In this document: positions 1-9,130 of the stretch, in pieces | Numbering within the stretch: the first letter of the stretch is position 1 | Layout: each line of letters opens with the position of its first letter | From: Shewanella sp. 10N.286.48.A6 | GTDB lineage: Bacteria; Pseudomonadota; Gammaproteobacteria; Enterobacterales; Shewanellaceae | NCBI RefSeq assembly: GCF_002873135.1 | Contig: NZ_MCVI01000035.1 | Coordinates: forward strand, 3,965 to 67,964 | Direction of reading: 5' to 3' | Length of the DNA stretch: 64,000 nucleotides | Translations under genes and position numbers: made by a program | Notes under the pieces: generated by a model | Databases searched by the model: none | What the model saw: only the letters and a program-made list of their open reading frames with translations | What the model was told of the DNA's origin: nothing

Positions 1-732
1 GAATCCGTTAAGGCTGAGGCTACAAGTTGCTGTTCAAGCAAGTCAGAGGCCGCTAAAGAAGAGAAAAGTGGATGTTGTTCAAGTGAGACAACGTCTGCTG
101 CCAGTGAAGAAAGCTGCTGTGCATCAACCCAAGACATGGCGACCGAGCTTAAACAAGAAACTATTCTGTCTCGTATCTTCACTGGACTTAAGTATGCCGC
201 AACCGATTTAGTGCGAGATACGACGTTGTGGTTATTAGTCGGATTATTCTTTGCTGCGTTAGTACAAACCTATGTGCCGACTGACTTTTTAGCAAAATGG
301 GGTGATGGCATTCTCGCTATGCTAGTCATGGTGTTAATTTCAGTGCCTATGTATATCTGCGCCACCGCATCAACACCGATAGCGGCAGGCTTGTTGTTAG
401 CAGGGGTATCACCGGGGGCAGTTCTGGTATTCATGATGGCAGGGCCTGCGACTAATATCGCGACTTTAGGTGTGGTAGCGAAAGAGTTAGGAAAGCGCGC
501 CTTGTTTGGTTACCTGGGCGGGGTATTAGGTGTGGCTTTGGTTGCAGGGATATTGGTTAACTATCTTGTGGCTGAGTTTGGCTTTGTAGTGATGCCGCAA
601 ATTGGTGAACACCATGAATTACTCCCTCACTGGTTAGTGCTAAGTTCTGGCATTGTGTTAGCGGTACTAATGGCAAAAGTCGTTTGGGATAAACTGCCTA
701 AAATGAACATAAAACGAGATTGTTGTTCATAA
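1..732 (+). CDS. SO_0444-type Cu/Zn efflux permease (5' truncated)
   Basis: The reading frame is open from base 1, so the gene begins before the window. The visible first 45 codons are a hydrophilic linker with three Cys-Cys pairs (SCCSS, GCCSS, SCCAS), and the protein ends in another pair (DCCS). These are likely metal ligands. After the linker comes a half of a permease of the ArsP/DUF318 type with about four membrane segments and the conserved patches CATASTPIAAGL and GPATNIATL. Shewanella proteins of this build (SO_0444 family) export copper and zinc; that role is carried over from the family and not shown here. The ATG at 136 is internal, because the linker reads through into it. A terminator follows directly. 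Confidence 0.85.
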   Translation, partial: ESVKAEATSCCSSKSEAAKEEKSGCCSSETTSAASEESCCASTQDMATELKQETILSRIFTGLKYAATDLVRDTTLWLLVGLFFAALVQTYVPTDFLAKWGDGILAMLVMVLISVPMYICATASTPIAAGLLLAGVSPGAVLVFMMAGPATNIATLGVVAKELGKRALFGYLGGVLGVALVAGILVNYLVAEFGFVVMPQIGEHHELLPHWLVLSSGIVLAVLMAKVVWDKLPKMNIKRDCCS

Positions 733-757
733 GCTTTGATTGTCCCTTATAAACCAC

Positions 758-781
758 AAAGGCCCTTGAAGGGCCTTTTTT
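758..781 (+). terminator. Rho-independent terminator after the permease
   Basis: An 8-bp stem AAAGGCCC/GGGCCTTT with loop TTGAA runs into six T residues, 25 bases after the stop codon of the permease gene. Confidence 0.9.
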
Positions 782-1165
782 ATGTGAGTTATTGCCATTT
801 ATAGAGGGCTTGGCCGTAAGAACATCTTAAAGCGCTATTTATATCGGTTTAATGGTCAAATCTAGTCGATATATAAGAAGAAAATAATTAATAATTTAAC
901 ATTTTTAGCACTCATAAAATTACGAGCTAGATACATTTTGATGCAAACGTTATTAAAAACACGTATTTAATTGTTTGTTAAATAAGCTGGTTATTATATA
1001 AGGAAGTGTTTAATAAGATCTGGATCAAATAATTATCATAAAGAGTTATTTTAATATTTTTTACGGCATTGCGTGTGACGGTTATCACCCTTCGACTTTG
1101 TAGAAAAGATTATATTCAAGGTCGGTTTATACCTAATAAGTAGTAATAAGCTACTAGGAGTGATG
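782..1165. other. Promoter-bearing intergenic region upstream of the cytochrome
   Basis: About 380 bases, very AT-rich, without a convincing gene. The right-hand end holds a CRP-like site and a matching -10 element for the downstream cytochrome. I see nothing definable in the first 280 bases. Confidence 0.6.
1074..1116 (+). promoter_or_regulatory. Class II CRP-dependent promoter of the multiheme cytochrome
   Basis: TGTGA-N6-TCACC lies at 1074-1089 (nine of ten core CRP bases, centre 1081.5). A -10-like TATATT lies at 1111-1116. If transcription starts at about 1123, the CRP centre sits at -41.5, which is exactly the class II activator position. CRP is known to control anaerobic respiratory genes in Shewanella; that link is from general knowledge. 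Confidence 0.7.
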
Positions 1166-3163
1166 ATGAAACATTTAACGAAACGCAAATTAGCATTCGT
1201 TATCGCAGCAGCAATGGGGATTGCGGGTTGTGCTGACGATGGAAAAGATGGACAAGATGGCGCACCAGGTGAACCTGGTGAACCAAGTAACCCACCAGTA
1301 GTAGAAGCTTCTGAAGTGACCAATGTAGAATTTATTTCTCATATGGTTGAAGAAGGACAAGTAACACTTGAGTTTGAAATCACTGATGAAGAAGGCTTAT
1401 TAATTAATGGCCTTGAAAATGCTGCAGTATATTTGGCAGCAAAAACTGAAGATGGCATTCAGCGTTCACGCGATGGTTCTGTTGGTGGCAGTGCATCTGC
1501 AAGTGACGAAGGCGCAACGCTAACTATGCTTGACGATGGTCGATATGAGTTTGTAGCGCCTATGGCTGCTGTTCAAGCTGATACTGAAGGACTCATTCGC
1601 TTACAAGTAGGTGGCGGAGATAGCATCGCTTCTTCACCATATATTATTGTGAATAAGCCTGAAATGACACACACAACAACGACTGAAACTTGTCAGTCTT
1701 GTCATGTCGATTTTGCTACTTCACCTGTCTATCATAAACACCCTGCTAAGTATACAGCTATTGATTTAGAAGGTAATTCAGACCTTCTAGGTGCATGTAT
1801 GGTTTGTCATAACAACGTTGCACGTGATGTTGATTCTGAAGGGAACTCTCTAGATACTGGTGGTTATGCTAAAAATACCATGCAAAAAATTGGTCATATT
1901 AATCATGTGACTCGAACTGAAGATGGCGAAGAAGTATTAGGTTTTGAAAAAGATTTCGCTGTAACTAACTGTTATACCTGCCATGCAGAGCCTGTGATGA
2001 ACACAAGTCTTGCTGGTAACGGTTGTAGCGATTGTCACTCGACTGATATGTCAGAGTCAGCGGCTTTATTATCAGCTAATAGTGATTTTGATGCCCGTGA
2101 ATTCCATGTTAAATCAGAAAAAATTGGAATCGATGAGCGTCAAACCATTCGTGAAGGCTACTTCACTACGTTATCGGTGCCTTACTATGAAGAAGTTGAT
2201 TTCACCATTTACGATCGCTACGGTGTAATTAAAAGTGAAGAGACTGAAGGTTTCTGTACTGATTTAGAGTTGTTTACCACTGATGAAACACCAGTTAAGC
2301 AAATTATAAAAGATTTGTATGATGATGGAACATTAGTTTATACCGGTGCGTACTTGCATGGATATTATAATGAGTCTTTGGTTGGTCGTCCTGCTGATAG
2401 CTATGGTAAAGTTGATCGTGAAGACGGTACTCGCAGTCTTTGTTTCGAGGTTATTGACTCAGATGCTGGAGCCAATAACTTAATGGCCAGCTCTCGTCTA
2501 ACTTTTGCTGATGGCACGTGGTCTGATTATGATGGTGAAAATGGTGTGTCTTTCACTTCATACTCAACCAATGTTACTTGGAGCGGTACTGAACTAGGTA
2601 CTGAAGAGTTTGACTACGATCGTCGTCATGCAGTAACTGCTGACAGCTGTACTACTTGTCATAACAACGACACTAACTTCCATAAAAATGGTAGTTACGC
2701 TGAAGGTGGTTTAGATTGTGTTGCTTGTCATAACAATGGACAAGATCGCAGCTCAGGTAATTCTGCCCCAGGCTTTGGCCCAATGGTTCATAGTAAGCAT
2801 TGGGGCGTTGGTAGTAATGCTGGTGAAGATGATGCGAATGCTGCAGCAAGAAGCTTAAACGCTGAAAACTGTGTATCTTGTCACGCTGAAGGTATCTCAC
2901 TAGCTGAAATTCCTAACCAGTATATGCTGTCAAAAGCGTTTAACGAAGGTACTGCTGGCGTAATGACAAGCCCGATTATGGCTAACTGTTTTGCTTGTCA
3001 TAATGATGCAGCTGCTCAAAACCATATGGAACAAAATGGCGGTGAGCTAAATACACCGACTACAGCTGATTGGTTTACTGAAGGCACGGCTGAATCTTGT
3101 GCAACGTGTCACGATACTGGTAAATCATTTGGTATCGAGAAGTTCCATAACTTCGAACGTTAA
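1166..3163 (+). CDS. OmcA/MtrC-family outer-membrane nonaheme c-type cytochrome lipoprotein
   Basis: A likely extracellular electron-transfer cytochrome. Three start codons are in tandem (GTG, ATG, ATG at 1160-1168). The third was chosen because AGGAG at 1156-1160 is then five bases away. A lipobox GIAGC puts the lipidated Cys at residue 22, followed by a short collagen-like Gly-X-Y stretch rich in Asp and Pro. Nine CXXCH heme motifs fall in two clusters: residues 176, 211, 269, 287 and 495, 518, 569, 608, 645. Beta-rich segments come before each cluster, matching the four-domain layout of MtrC, MtrF and OmcA. Those proteins carry ten hemes, five per cluster, so one heme of the first cluster is missing here. 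The family reduces metals, flavins or other extracellular acceptors with help from a porin-cytochrome conduit, which is not encoded nearby. Confidence 0.9.
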   Translation: MKHLTKRKLAFVIAAAMGIAGCADDGKDGQDGAPGEPGEPSNPPVVEASEVTNVEFISHMVEEGQVTLEFEITDEEGLLINGLENAAVYLAAKTEDGIQRSRDGSVGGSASASDEGATLTMLDDGRYEFVAPMAAVQADTEGLIRLQVGGGDSIASSPYIIVNKPEMTHTTTTETCQSCHVDFATSPVYHKHPAKYTAIDLEGNSDLLGACMVCHNNVARDVDSEGNSLDTGGYAKNTMQKIGHINHVTRTEDGEEVLGFEKDFAVTNCYTCHAEPVMNTSLAGNGCSDCHSTDMSESAALLSANSDFDAREFHVKSEKIGIDERQTIREGYFTTLSVPYYEEVDFTIYDRYGVIKSEETEGFCTDLELFTTDETPVKQIIKDLYDDGTLVYTGAYLHGYYNESLVGRPADSYGKVDREDGTRSLCFEVIDSDAGANNLMASSRLTFADGTWSDYDGENGVSFTSYSTNVTWSGTELGTEEFDYDRRHAVTADSCTTCHNNDTNFHKNGSYAEGGLDCVACHNNGQDRSSGNSAPGFGPMVHSKHWGVGSNAGEDDANAAARSLNAENCVSCHAEGISLAEIPNQYMLSKAFNEGTAGVMTSPIMANCFACHNDAAAQNHMEQNGGELNTPTTADWFTEGTAESCATCHDTGKSFGIEKFHNFER

Positions 3164-3240
3164 TGATTCATTATCGACATTATTGCCCTGCAAGGTTATG
3201 TTGATAACAATGATTTAATCGTGAGAGATTAAAAACAAAA

Positions 3241-3269
3241 GAGCCACTATGACTAGTGGCTCTTTTTTT
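3241..3269. terminator. Bidirectional terminator between convergent genes
   Basis: Stem GAGCCACTA/TAGTGGCTC with loop TGAC is followed by seven to eight T residues and preceded by an A-rich run. It can serve the cytochrome gene and the convergent nuclease gene. Confidence 0.9.
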
Positions 3270-3336
3270 ACGTTTGTGTTGCAAAATTAATGCAATTTAG
3301 CGCAACAAATAAGTCATTTTAAAGACGCTTTTAATA

Positions 3337-4131
3337 TTATTGACTAAAAATAATATTCAACTTTTCCGCTAAGCGAATGCCTGCTTGCTGCATTCTTAGC
3401 TCCACAGTTGGGGTGTGGTCGAAAATATATTGGAAGCGCAAATCAGGTTGATCATCACGATTTTTTTCTAACTCATACGCGGCATCACGCAAGGCTTTGG
3501 ATTCATCCGCCCACACATAATAGTTTTGGCCTTGCCAGTCGCTGATATCTTTTGCTGAAATACGACTGATAAATTTAGTGTATTCGGTATAGCTTAATTT
3601 TTGATGCTCAATCAGCTTGCTATCCCACACTGAATGCAAATTAGTGTCGTCGCCAAACCACTTCAATTTAACTGAATTACCGCCGCGATCATGGCTGTGA
3701 CCTACGTGTAATGGCTGATGAATATCGCCGACAAAGTGCACATAAAAAGCCAATGCTTGCCATTTTTCTTGTTCAGAAGTCGTGGCATTTTTTAGCACTT
3801 GTTCATACTTTTCAAGACGTTCAATAATATCGCCTTTCGGGTTTCTGGTGACTGTGTCCCAGGTTTTGCCATCGTCAATTGACACATAATGCCAAGGCGA
3901 TGAGTGATACCAATTTTTGTCTGAACGGATCTCATCTGCCCAAGTCGACATCTGGGCAAGAGACTCACCTTTTGTCAGTTGATTAATCTTTTCTTGAGCG
4001 GTTTTGGATAAATTATTTTGGGCAATTTCACCAATAATACGGTGACCTAATTGGCCAAATGCCTGTGCTTGCTGACTAGTAAAAACGGATACAGCCAGTG
4101 TGGCACTGATTAAGAATATAGCAGGTTTCAT
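3337..4131 (-). CDS. Periplasmic or secreted S1/P1-family nuclease
   Basis: A zinc-dependent nuclease that cleaves single-stranded DNA and RNA. A signal peptide ends at AQA (residue 24), leaving a 240-residue mature enzyme. The trinuclear zinc ligands of the family can be traced: GH at residue 30, WADEI, WHYVSI, HFVGDIHQPLHVG, and NLHSVWD. The usual mature N-terminal tryptophan, whose backbone binds zinc, is phenylalanine here (FGQLGH). Because the contact is through the backbone, activity is probably retained. It is a single gene, convergent with the cytochrome and divergent from the TonB receptor. A role in using extracellular nucleic acids as phosphorus or carbon source is inferred. Confidence 0.9.
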   Translation of the reverse strand: MKPAIFLISATLAVSVFTSQQAQAFGQLGHRIIGEIAQNNLSKTAQEKINQLTKGESLAQMSTWADEIRSDKNWYHSSPWHYVSIDDGKTWDTVTRNPKGDIIERLEKYEQVLKNATTSEQEKWQALAFYVHFVGDIHQPLHVGHSHDRGGNSVKLKWFGDDTNLHSVWDSKLIEHQKLSYTEYTKFISRISAKDISDWQGQNYYVWADESKALRDAAYELEKNRDDQPDLRFQYIFDHTPTVELRMQQAGIRLAEKLNIIFSQ

Positions 4132-4457
4132 TATTATTATTCCATTGGCATTTAAGTAGCTTGGACCTAGTAAACCACTTAAATGAGGTTAGACAGCGAA
4201 TGATGAACGTCACTTTTTAGATTAATTTTTTGTGACTAAAGAGCCTACTTTGCGGCTGTTATTCATGCTTTGTTGTGGATGTTGCGCGAAGTTGACGGTC
4301 GCAGTTTAAGTTTTGTTGGTAAATAGTTCAAGAATGACATGATTTTGAAACAAATTGGTTATAAACTAGCGCCTGAAGTTTTTACTCTACAAACTTCTTT
4401 ATAAAGCTAGATTAACTAGTACATAAATAAATATAAAAATATTTCAGGGGTCTGAAA
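4132..4457. other. Divergent promoter region, nuclease / TonB receptor
   Basis: 326 bases between divergent starts. It must hold both promoters. I found no clear operator or CRP site. AGGGG at 4444-4448 is the ribosome binding site of the receptor gene. Confidence 0.5.
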
Positions 4458-7400
4458 ATGTTAAACAATAAAATCAGTCGCTTAGCGCTAGCGACATGCT
4501 TTGCTATGGGCGTTGCTCTACCAGCTATGGCAGCAGATACAGCATCAAACATCCGCGGTCAGATTGTTGGCCCACAAGGTAATGCAGTAACAGATGCAAC
4601 AATTACCATCATCCATGAACCAACTGGCACAGTCACTGAAGTGGTAGTAGGTGCTGATGGTAACTTCACTGCACGCGGTCTTCGTGTTGGTGGTCCATAT
4701 ATCATCAAAGTAGATTCAGAAAAATTTGCTGATGATGTCGAACAAAATTTATATTTAAACGTCGGTGAAACATTACGTTTCAACCGTACTTTACAATCTG
4801 CTGCTGATATTGAACGTATCGGTGTTGTCGGTAATGCGAGTTATTACCGTAGTGCGGGTGGTAACAGTGAATTTGGCGCGAAAGACATTGCTAATTCTCC
4901 AGGTATTAACCGTGATTTAAAAGACGTATTGCGTCAAAACCCAATGGCTGTTGTCGGTACTGATGGCGTCTCAATGAGCGTTGCGGGTATTAACCCACGT
5001 TTTAACACTTTTGTTGTTGATGGCGTATCGCAAAATGATGATTTTGGTCTTAACTCAAACGGTTACCCAACTCAGCGCTCTCCAATCTCAATTGATGCGG
5101 TTGAAAGCGTTGCATTAAATACCTCACCTTTTACAGCAAGAACTGGTGGTTTCTCTGGTGCGCAAGTCAATGCGGTAACCAAGTCAGGTACTAATGAATT
5201 AGATGGTACTGTTTTTTGGGAAACCACTAACGACAGCATGGCTGGCGATGGTAAAGACCAAGAAAATGGCGACAAGTTAAAGCAAGATTTTGAAGAAACA
5301 ACCTTTGGTGGCACTGTTGGCTTCCCGCTAATTAAAGACAAATTATTCTTCTTTGGTTCTTACGAAAACTATGATGCACCTCAGGCTGCAGAATGGGGAC
5401 CAGCAGGCGCAGGCTTTGCTAATGACTCCAATGTAACGAGTGCTGATCTAGATCGTATTAATGCGATTGCCAGTGATGTTTATGGTTTAGGCAATATTGG
5501 TAGTTATGATGCTTCTCCTGAAGAAAGTGACGAAAAAATATTAGCTAAAATTGATTGGAACATTAACGATGATCATCGTGCATCTTTTACTTACCAAAAT
5601 ACTGTAGGTAACAGAACTAGCCAAGTTTCGGACGATGAAAGCTCGCTTAATTTATCCAGTTATTGGTATAACAAAGAAGAAAAGTTAGAGTCGTACGCTG
5701 GTACAGTTTACAGCTACTGGACTGATGATTTTACCACTGAAATTAAAGTGGCTTATAAAGATACCACTTCTAACTCTAACCCTGTAACTAGCACTGGCAT
5801 TGGTCAAGTAAATGTTCGTACTGACGCTGGCGATGTTAACTTTGGTACAGAGCGTTCACGTCAAGCAAATGAATTAAACAACCAGAATCTAGAATTACGT
5901 TTTGTTGGTGATTATTATTTAGATGAGCACAACATTGGTTTTGGTTTCCAGTTTAACAATGTGGAAGTCTTTAACCTGTTCGCTCAAGATACTATGGGTT
6001 CATGGGATTTTGATTCAATTGATGATTTTGAAAATGGCATTGTTGACCGTTTCCGTTACCAAAATGCGCAATCAGGAAATTCAAATGACGTCGCTGCTAG
6101 TTTCAATATGGAAACATTAGCGTTATTTGTTGAAGATACTTGGGAAATTAATGAAGATCTAGAAATGACTTATGGTGTGCGTTACGAAACCATCAGCATG
6201 TCAGACTCTCCTGCACTGAACGAAAACTTTGTTGAGCGTTACGGTTTTGCCAACAATGAAACCATGGACGGCAAAGACATCTGGTTACCACGTCTTGGCT
6301 TAACATATGTATTATCTGACGATGTGACATTACGTGGTGGTGTAGGCCGCTTCAGTGGTGGTTACCCAACAGTTTGGATGTCTAACAGCTTCTCAAACGA
6401 TGGTAACAGCTTATTAAGCTACAACGATGGTTGGGATACTTCTTGGGGCACACCTGATTTTGCTAATGTACCAAACGGCGCACAAGATGGCTTAGTGGGC
6501 GGCGATGGTAACACTAACTCATTAGACCCGAACTTTGAGCTTCCTTCAGATTGGCGTGCAAGCATTGGTTTTGACAGTACTTGGGACTTCGGTGCACTAG
6601 GTCAAGATTGGTTCTTTGGTGGTGAATTTTTATATATCCAAAAAGAAAATGATGTTGCTTGGGTAGATTTAGCTCGTCGTGAAGTGAAAACGGATGATAC
6701 TGGTCGTGTTATTTATGAGCCTTTCGATCCTTTAGATCCGACAAATGAAGATTATGAACGTTACGACTTGATGCTAACTAATGCTGAAGAAGATGGTACC
6801 AGTCAGACATTAAGTTTCACCTTAGCTAAAAACTGGGACATGGGTTTAAATATGCGTCTTGGTTACGCATTTAACTCAGTTGATGAAGGTAACCAAGGTT
6901 CATCTTCAACAGCGACCTCTAACTACCAGTACACCATGGTTGGCGCTGATCGTAATGGCACAACAATGGGACCTGGTTATTATGAAACGCCACATCGTTT
7001 CACTATGAGCTTAGGTTATGATGTTGAATTTGTTGCAGGCTATAACTCAAGCTTTAACATGTTCTATGAAGCACGTGAAGGCCGCCCAATGACTTGGGTA
7101 CTAGGTTCGCACAATGACCGTGGTTTCGGTGACCAAGGTGCATTTGCTTACTCTGATTCTTACTTACCTTATATTCCTACTGGCGCAGATGATGCGAACG
7201 TAGAATACTCAGGTGGGTTAACCTATGAAGAGTTTAAAGCGGCAGTTGATGAAATTGGCTTAGGTAAATATGCTGGTGGTATTGCTGGTAAAGCATCTGA
7301 TAATCAACCTTGGGTACATCAGTTAGATTTCCGTTTCACGCAAGAATTACCTGGTTTCACAGAGAAACATAAAGGTATTTTATACTTTGACGTGAAAAAC

Positions 7401-7613
7401 GTACTTAACCTAGTAAATGATGATTGGGGCGTAGTTGAATACCAATCATTCGGTAGCAAAATCTTAGTAGACCATAGCTATGATGCTGACACAGGTGTTT
7501 ACACTTACTCAGTACCTTACGGTCAAGATGGTATCGAAACCGCTAACAACAATACTTATGATATTAATAAGTCTGCTTGGCAGTTAAAAGTTGGTGTTAA
7601 ATACAAGTTCTAA
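4458..7613 (+). CDS. TonB-dependent receptor, Oar-like, with carboxypeptidase-regulatory-like N domain
   Basis: A 1051-residue outer-membrane protein. A signal peptide ends near AMA (residue 25). Residues about 30-115 form a carboxypeptidase-regulatory-like beta-sandwich (IRGQIVGPQGNAV). A plug domain follows at about 120-245 (INPRFNTFVVDGVSQNDDFG, VNAVTKSGTNELDGTVFW), then a long beta-barrel that ends in aromatic KYKF, as expected for an outer-membrane beta-protein. This Oar-type build lacks a siderophore-specific signature, so the substrate is unknown; peptides or polysaccharide fragments are possible. I see no TonB box that I can assign with confidence. The gene is alone and closed by a strong terminator. 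Confidence 0.9.
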   Translation: MLNNKISRLALATCFAMGVALPAMAADTASNIRGQIVGPQGNAVTDATITIIHEPTGTVTEVVVGADGNFTARGLRVGGPYIIKVDSEKFADDVEQNLYLNVGETLRFNRTLQSAADIERIGVVGNASYYRSAGGNSEFGAKDIANSPGINRDLKDVLRQNPMAVVGTDGVSMSVAGINPRFNTFVVDGVSQNDDFGLNSNGYPTQRSPISIDAVESVALNTSPFTARTGGFSGAQVNAVTKSGTNELDGTVFWETTNDSMAGDGKDQENGDKLKQDFEETTFGGTVGFPLIKDKLFFFGSYENYDAPQAAEWGPAGAGFANDSNVTSADLDRINAIASDVYGLGNIGSYDASPEESDEKILAKIDWNINDDHRASFTYQNTVGNRTSQVSDDESSLNLSSYWYNKEEKLESYAGTVYSYWTDDFTTEIKVAYKDTTSNSNPVTSTGIGQVNVRTDAGDVNFGTERSRQANELNNQNLELRFVGDYYLDEHNIGFGFQFNNVEVFNLFAQDTMGSWDFDSIDDFENGIVDRFRYQNAQSGNSNDVAASFNMETLALFVEDTWEINEDLEMTYGVRYETISMSDSPALNENFVERYGFANNETMDGKDIWLPRLGLTYVLSDDVTLRGGVGRFSGGYPTVWMSNSFSNDGNSLLSYNDGWDTSWGTPDFANVPNGAQDGLVGGDGNTNSLDPNFELPSDWRASIGFDSTWDFGALGQDWFFGGEFLYIQKENDVAWVDLARREVKTDDTGRVIYEPFDPLDPTNEDYERYDLMLTNAEEDGTSQTLSFTLAKNWDMGLNMRLGYAFNSVDEGNQGSSSTATSNYQYTMVGADRNGTTMGPGYYETPHRFTMSLGYDVEFVAGYNSSFNMFYEAREGRPMTWVLGSHNDRGFGDQGAFAYSDSYLPYIPTGADDANVEYSGGLTYEEFKAAVDEIGLGKYAGGIAGKASDNQPWVHQLDFRFTQELPGFTEKHKGILYFDVKNVLNLVNDDWGVVEYQSFGSKILVDHSYDADTGVYTYSVPYGQDGIETANNNTYDINKSAWQLKVGVKYKF

Positions 7614-7633
7614 ATTGAGCTAATTTAACCTAA

Positions 7634-7663
7634 AAATACCGAGCTTATGCTCGGTATTTTTTT
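7634..7663 (+). terminator. Terminator of the TonB receptor gene
   Basis: Stem AAATACCGAGC/GCTCGGTATTT with loop TTAT and a run of T residues, 20 bases after the stop. Confidence 0.9.
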
Positions 7664-7760
7664 GTCTGAAATTCACTGGTTAATCAGCCTATTTAATCAT
7701 GCTAGACTGCTCTAATAGCTATTAATTTTATGGTAATAATACATGTCGTTAAAAGAGTTA

Positions 7761-8222
7761 ATGCACTGGAAGCTATTGAGCTTTAATGAACTCAGCCTTG
7801 ATGAGCTGTATGAGCTATTAAAACTCAGAGTCGATGTGTTTGTGGTGGAGCAAAACTGCCCTTATCCCGAGCTTGATGATAAAGACCGATTACCGCAAAC
7901 CAAGCATTTGTTAGGAATGAATCAGCAAGGTGAACTCATTGCGTATACGCGAATTTTAGCGGCAGGTGTCAGTTATGATGAAGCCAGTATTGGCCGAGTG
8001 ATTGTGGCAGAAAAGGGCCGTGGCCATGGTATTGCACATGACTTAATGATGCGCTCAATTAATGTTGTTAAAACTCAGTGGCCGCAAACCAGCATCCAAA
8101 TAGGCGCGCAACAACATCTCAGCGATTTTTATCAGCAGCAGGGCTTTATCTTAAATTCAGAAATGTATCTTGAAGACGGCATACCGCATATCGATATGCT
8201 ACTTAATTTACAAAATAACTAG
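7761..8222 (+). CDS. elaA: ElaA-type GNAT acetyltransferase
   Basis: A 153-residue single-domain GNAT protein that aligns along its length with E. coli ElaA: LRVDVFVVEQNCPYPELD matches the ElaA signature, and IGRVIVAEKGRGHGIAHDLM is the acetyl-CoA-binding motif A. The ATG at 7761 was chosen because MHW aligns with the start of E. coli ElaA and AAAGAG lies just upstream. An ATG at 7743 in the same frame would add six residues but lacks a ribosome binding site. The substrate of ElaA proteins is not established. Confidence 0.8.
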   Translation: MHWKLLSFNELSLDELYELLKLRVDVFVVEQNCPYPELDDKDRLPQTKHLLGMNQQGELIAYTRILAAGVSYDEASIGRVIVAEKGRGHGIAHDLMMRSINVVKTQWPQTSIQIGAQQHLSDFYQQQGFILNSEMYLEDGIPHIDMLLNLQNN

Positions 8223-8298
8223 TCATTTAAGACTGCTATAGGAACAGTTTATTTAGTTTGTATTAGCGTATTTATATTATCAGTATTAAGGAAAAATA

Positions 8299-8616
8299 AT
8301 GTCAGATTTTATCATCAATAATACCCGTATCGTATGCGTTGCTCAGTTTGTTGCTAAAGAAGGTAAACGTGATTTACTGGTTGAAGCTCTTGCTAAGCTG
8401 ATCCCAGCGACTCGCCGAGAATTAGGCTGTATTCGCTACGAGTTAAATATCAGTTTAGATGATGATAGCAAAGTGGCCTTTGTGGAAAAATTTGCCGACA
8501 GAGCAGTATTTGATAAACATAATGCGACTGATTACATTCAAAATTATTTCCACAATGTTATGCCTGAGCTTGTTGAGTCACATAAGGTTGAAGTGTTCAA
8601 TGAAGTGATTGCTTAA
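8299..8616 (+). CDS. Antibiotic biosynthesis monooxygenase (ABM) / YgiN-like protein
   Basis: A 105-residue ferredoxin-like-fold protein of the ABM family, whose E. coli member YgiN is described as a quinol monooxygenase. The typical pattern is visible: VAQFVAKEGKRDLLVEAL, the central T-R-R-E-L-G-C-I-R-Y segment and EKFADRAVFDKHNAT. AAGGAA lies eight bases before the ATG. Such proteins act as small dimers without cofactor. The natural substrate is not known. The gene stands alone. Confidence 0.8.
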   Translation: MSDFIINNTRIVCVAQFVAKEGKRDLLVEALAKLIPATRRELGCIRYELNISLDDDSKVAFVEKFADRAVFDKHNATDYIQNYFHNVMPELVESHKVEVFNEVIA

Positions 8617-8643
8617 GCATTAAACTGATGAGAAAAATGAAAA

Positions 8644-8665
8644 AAAGAGTGCGAGTGCACTCTTT
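8644..8665. terminator. Terminator between convergent genes
   Basis: Perfect 9-bp stem AAAGAGTGC/GCACTCTTT with loop GAGT. The better poly-U tract is on the minus strand (complement of the A run before 8644), so it best terminates the minus-strand gene at 8710 and may also serve the ABM gene. Confidence 0.75.
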
Positions 8666-8709
8666 AAATTATTTCGATTATACGATGATAGCTTTGTTAA
8701 TCGCTAAGT

Positions 8710-8973
8710 TTAATGGGGCTTAGGTAATTCCCTTAAGGTTAAATTAGGGTGTAAATTTAACTCACCTTCATGGTCAATAATGGCGATGTCATCTTGCTGA
8801 GAAATTACAGCCAGAGGGCCTTCTGGCATGCTTCTCACAAAAAGCAATCTGTAACCAAAGCGGTTTAAATCGTATAGGGCAACTTTTTGATCTGCAGTCA
8901 GCAACTCCCAATGCTCTTCATGAGAACGAGGGGGTTCACGTCTTTCACTGAGCTGATATGCGACTTGATTCAT
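8710..8973 (-). CDS. Conserved-looking small protein of unknown function
   Basis: 87 residues, soluble, without signal peptide or membrane segment. The N-terminal half is charged (SERREPPRSHEEHW); the second half alternates hydrophobic strands (YRLLFVRSMPEGPLAVISQQDDIAIID). I do not recognise the family. Its own terminator, moderate gap to neighbours and normal composition support a real gene. No strong ribosome binding site is visible before the ATG. Confidence 0.6.
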   Translation of the reverse strand: MNQVAYQLSERREPPRSHEEHWELLTADQKVALYDLNRFGYRLLFVRSMPEGPLAVISQQDDIAIIDHEGELNLHPNLTLRELPKPH

Positions 8974-9130
8974 AAATCAATTGGCCTGAATAATTATTTT
9001 TATTAATCGACTATAAACAAGCAAAATGATCAATTCAAACGTTTTATTGCAAAAAATAGAATGAAAAACAATCTTAACGAGTGTTTTTAATACAAAAACT
9101 GTCATTGATAGGGATTTAGAGGTTATTTAG

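Noticed and set aside
1051..1323. Minus-strand open frame over the cytochrome start
   Set aside because: Shadow of the cytochrome gene, caused by its Gly-X-Y coding bias.
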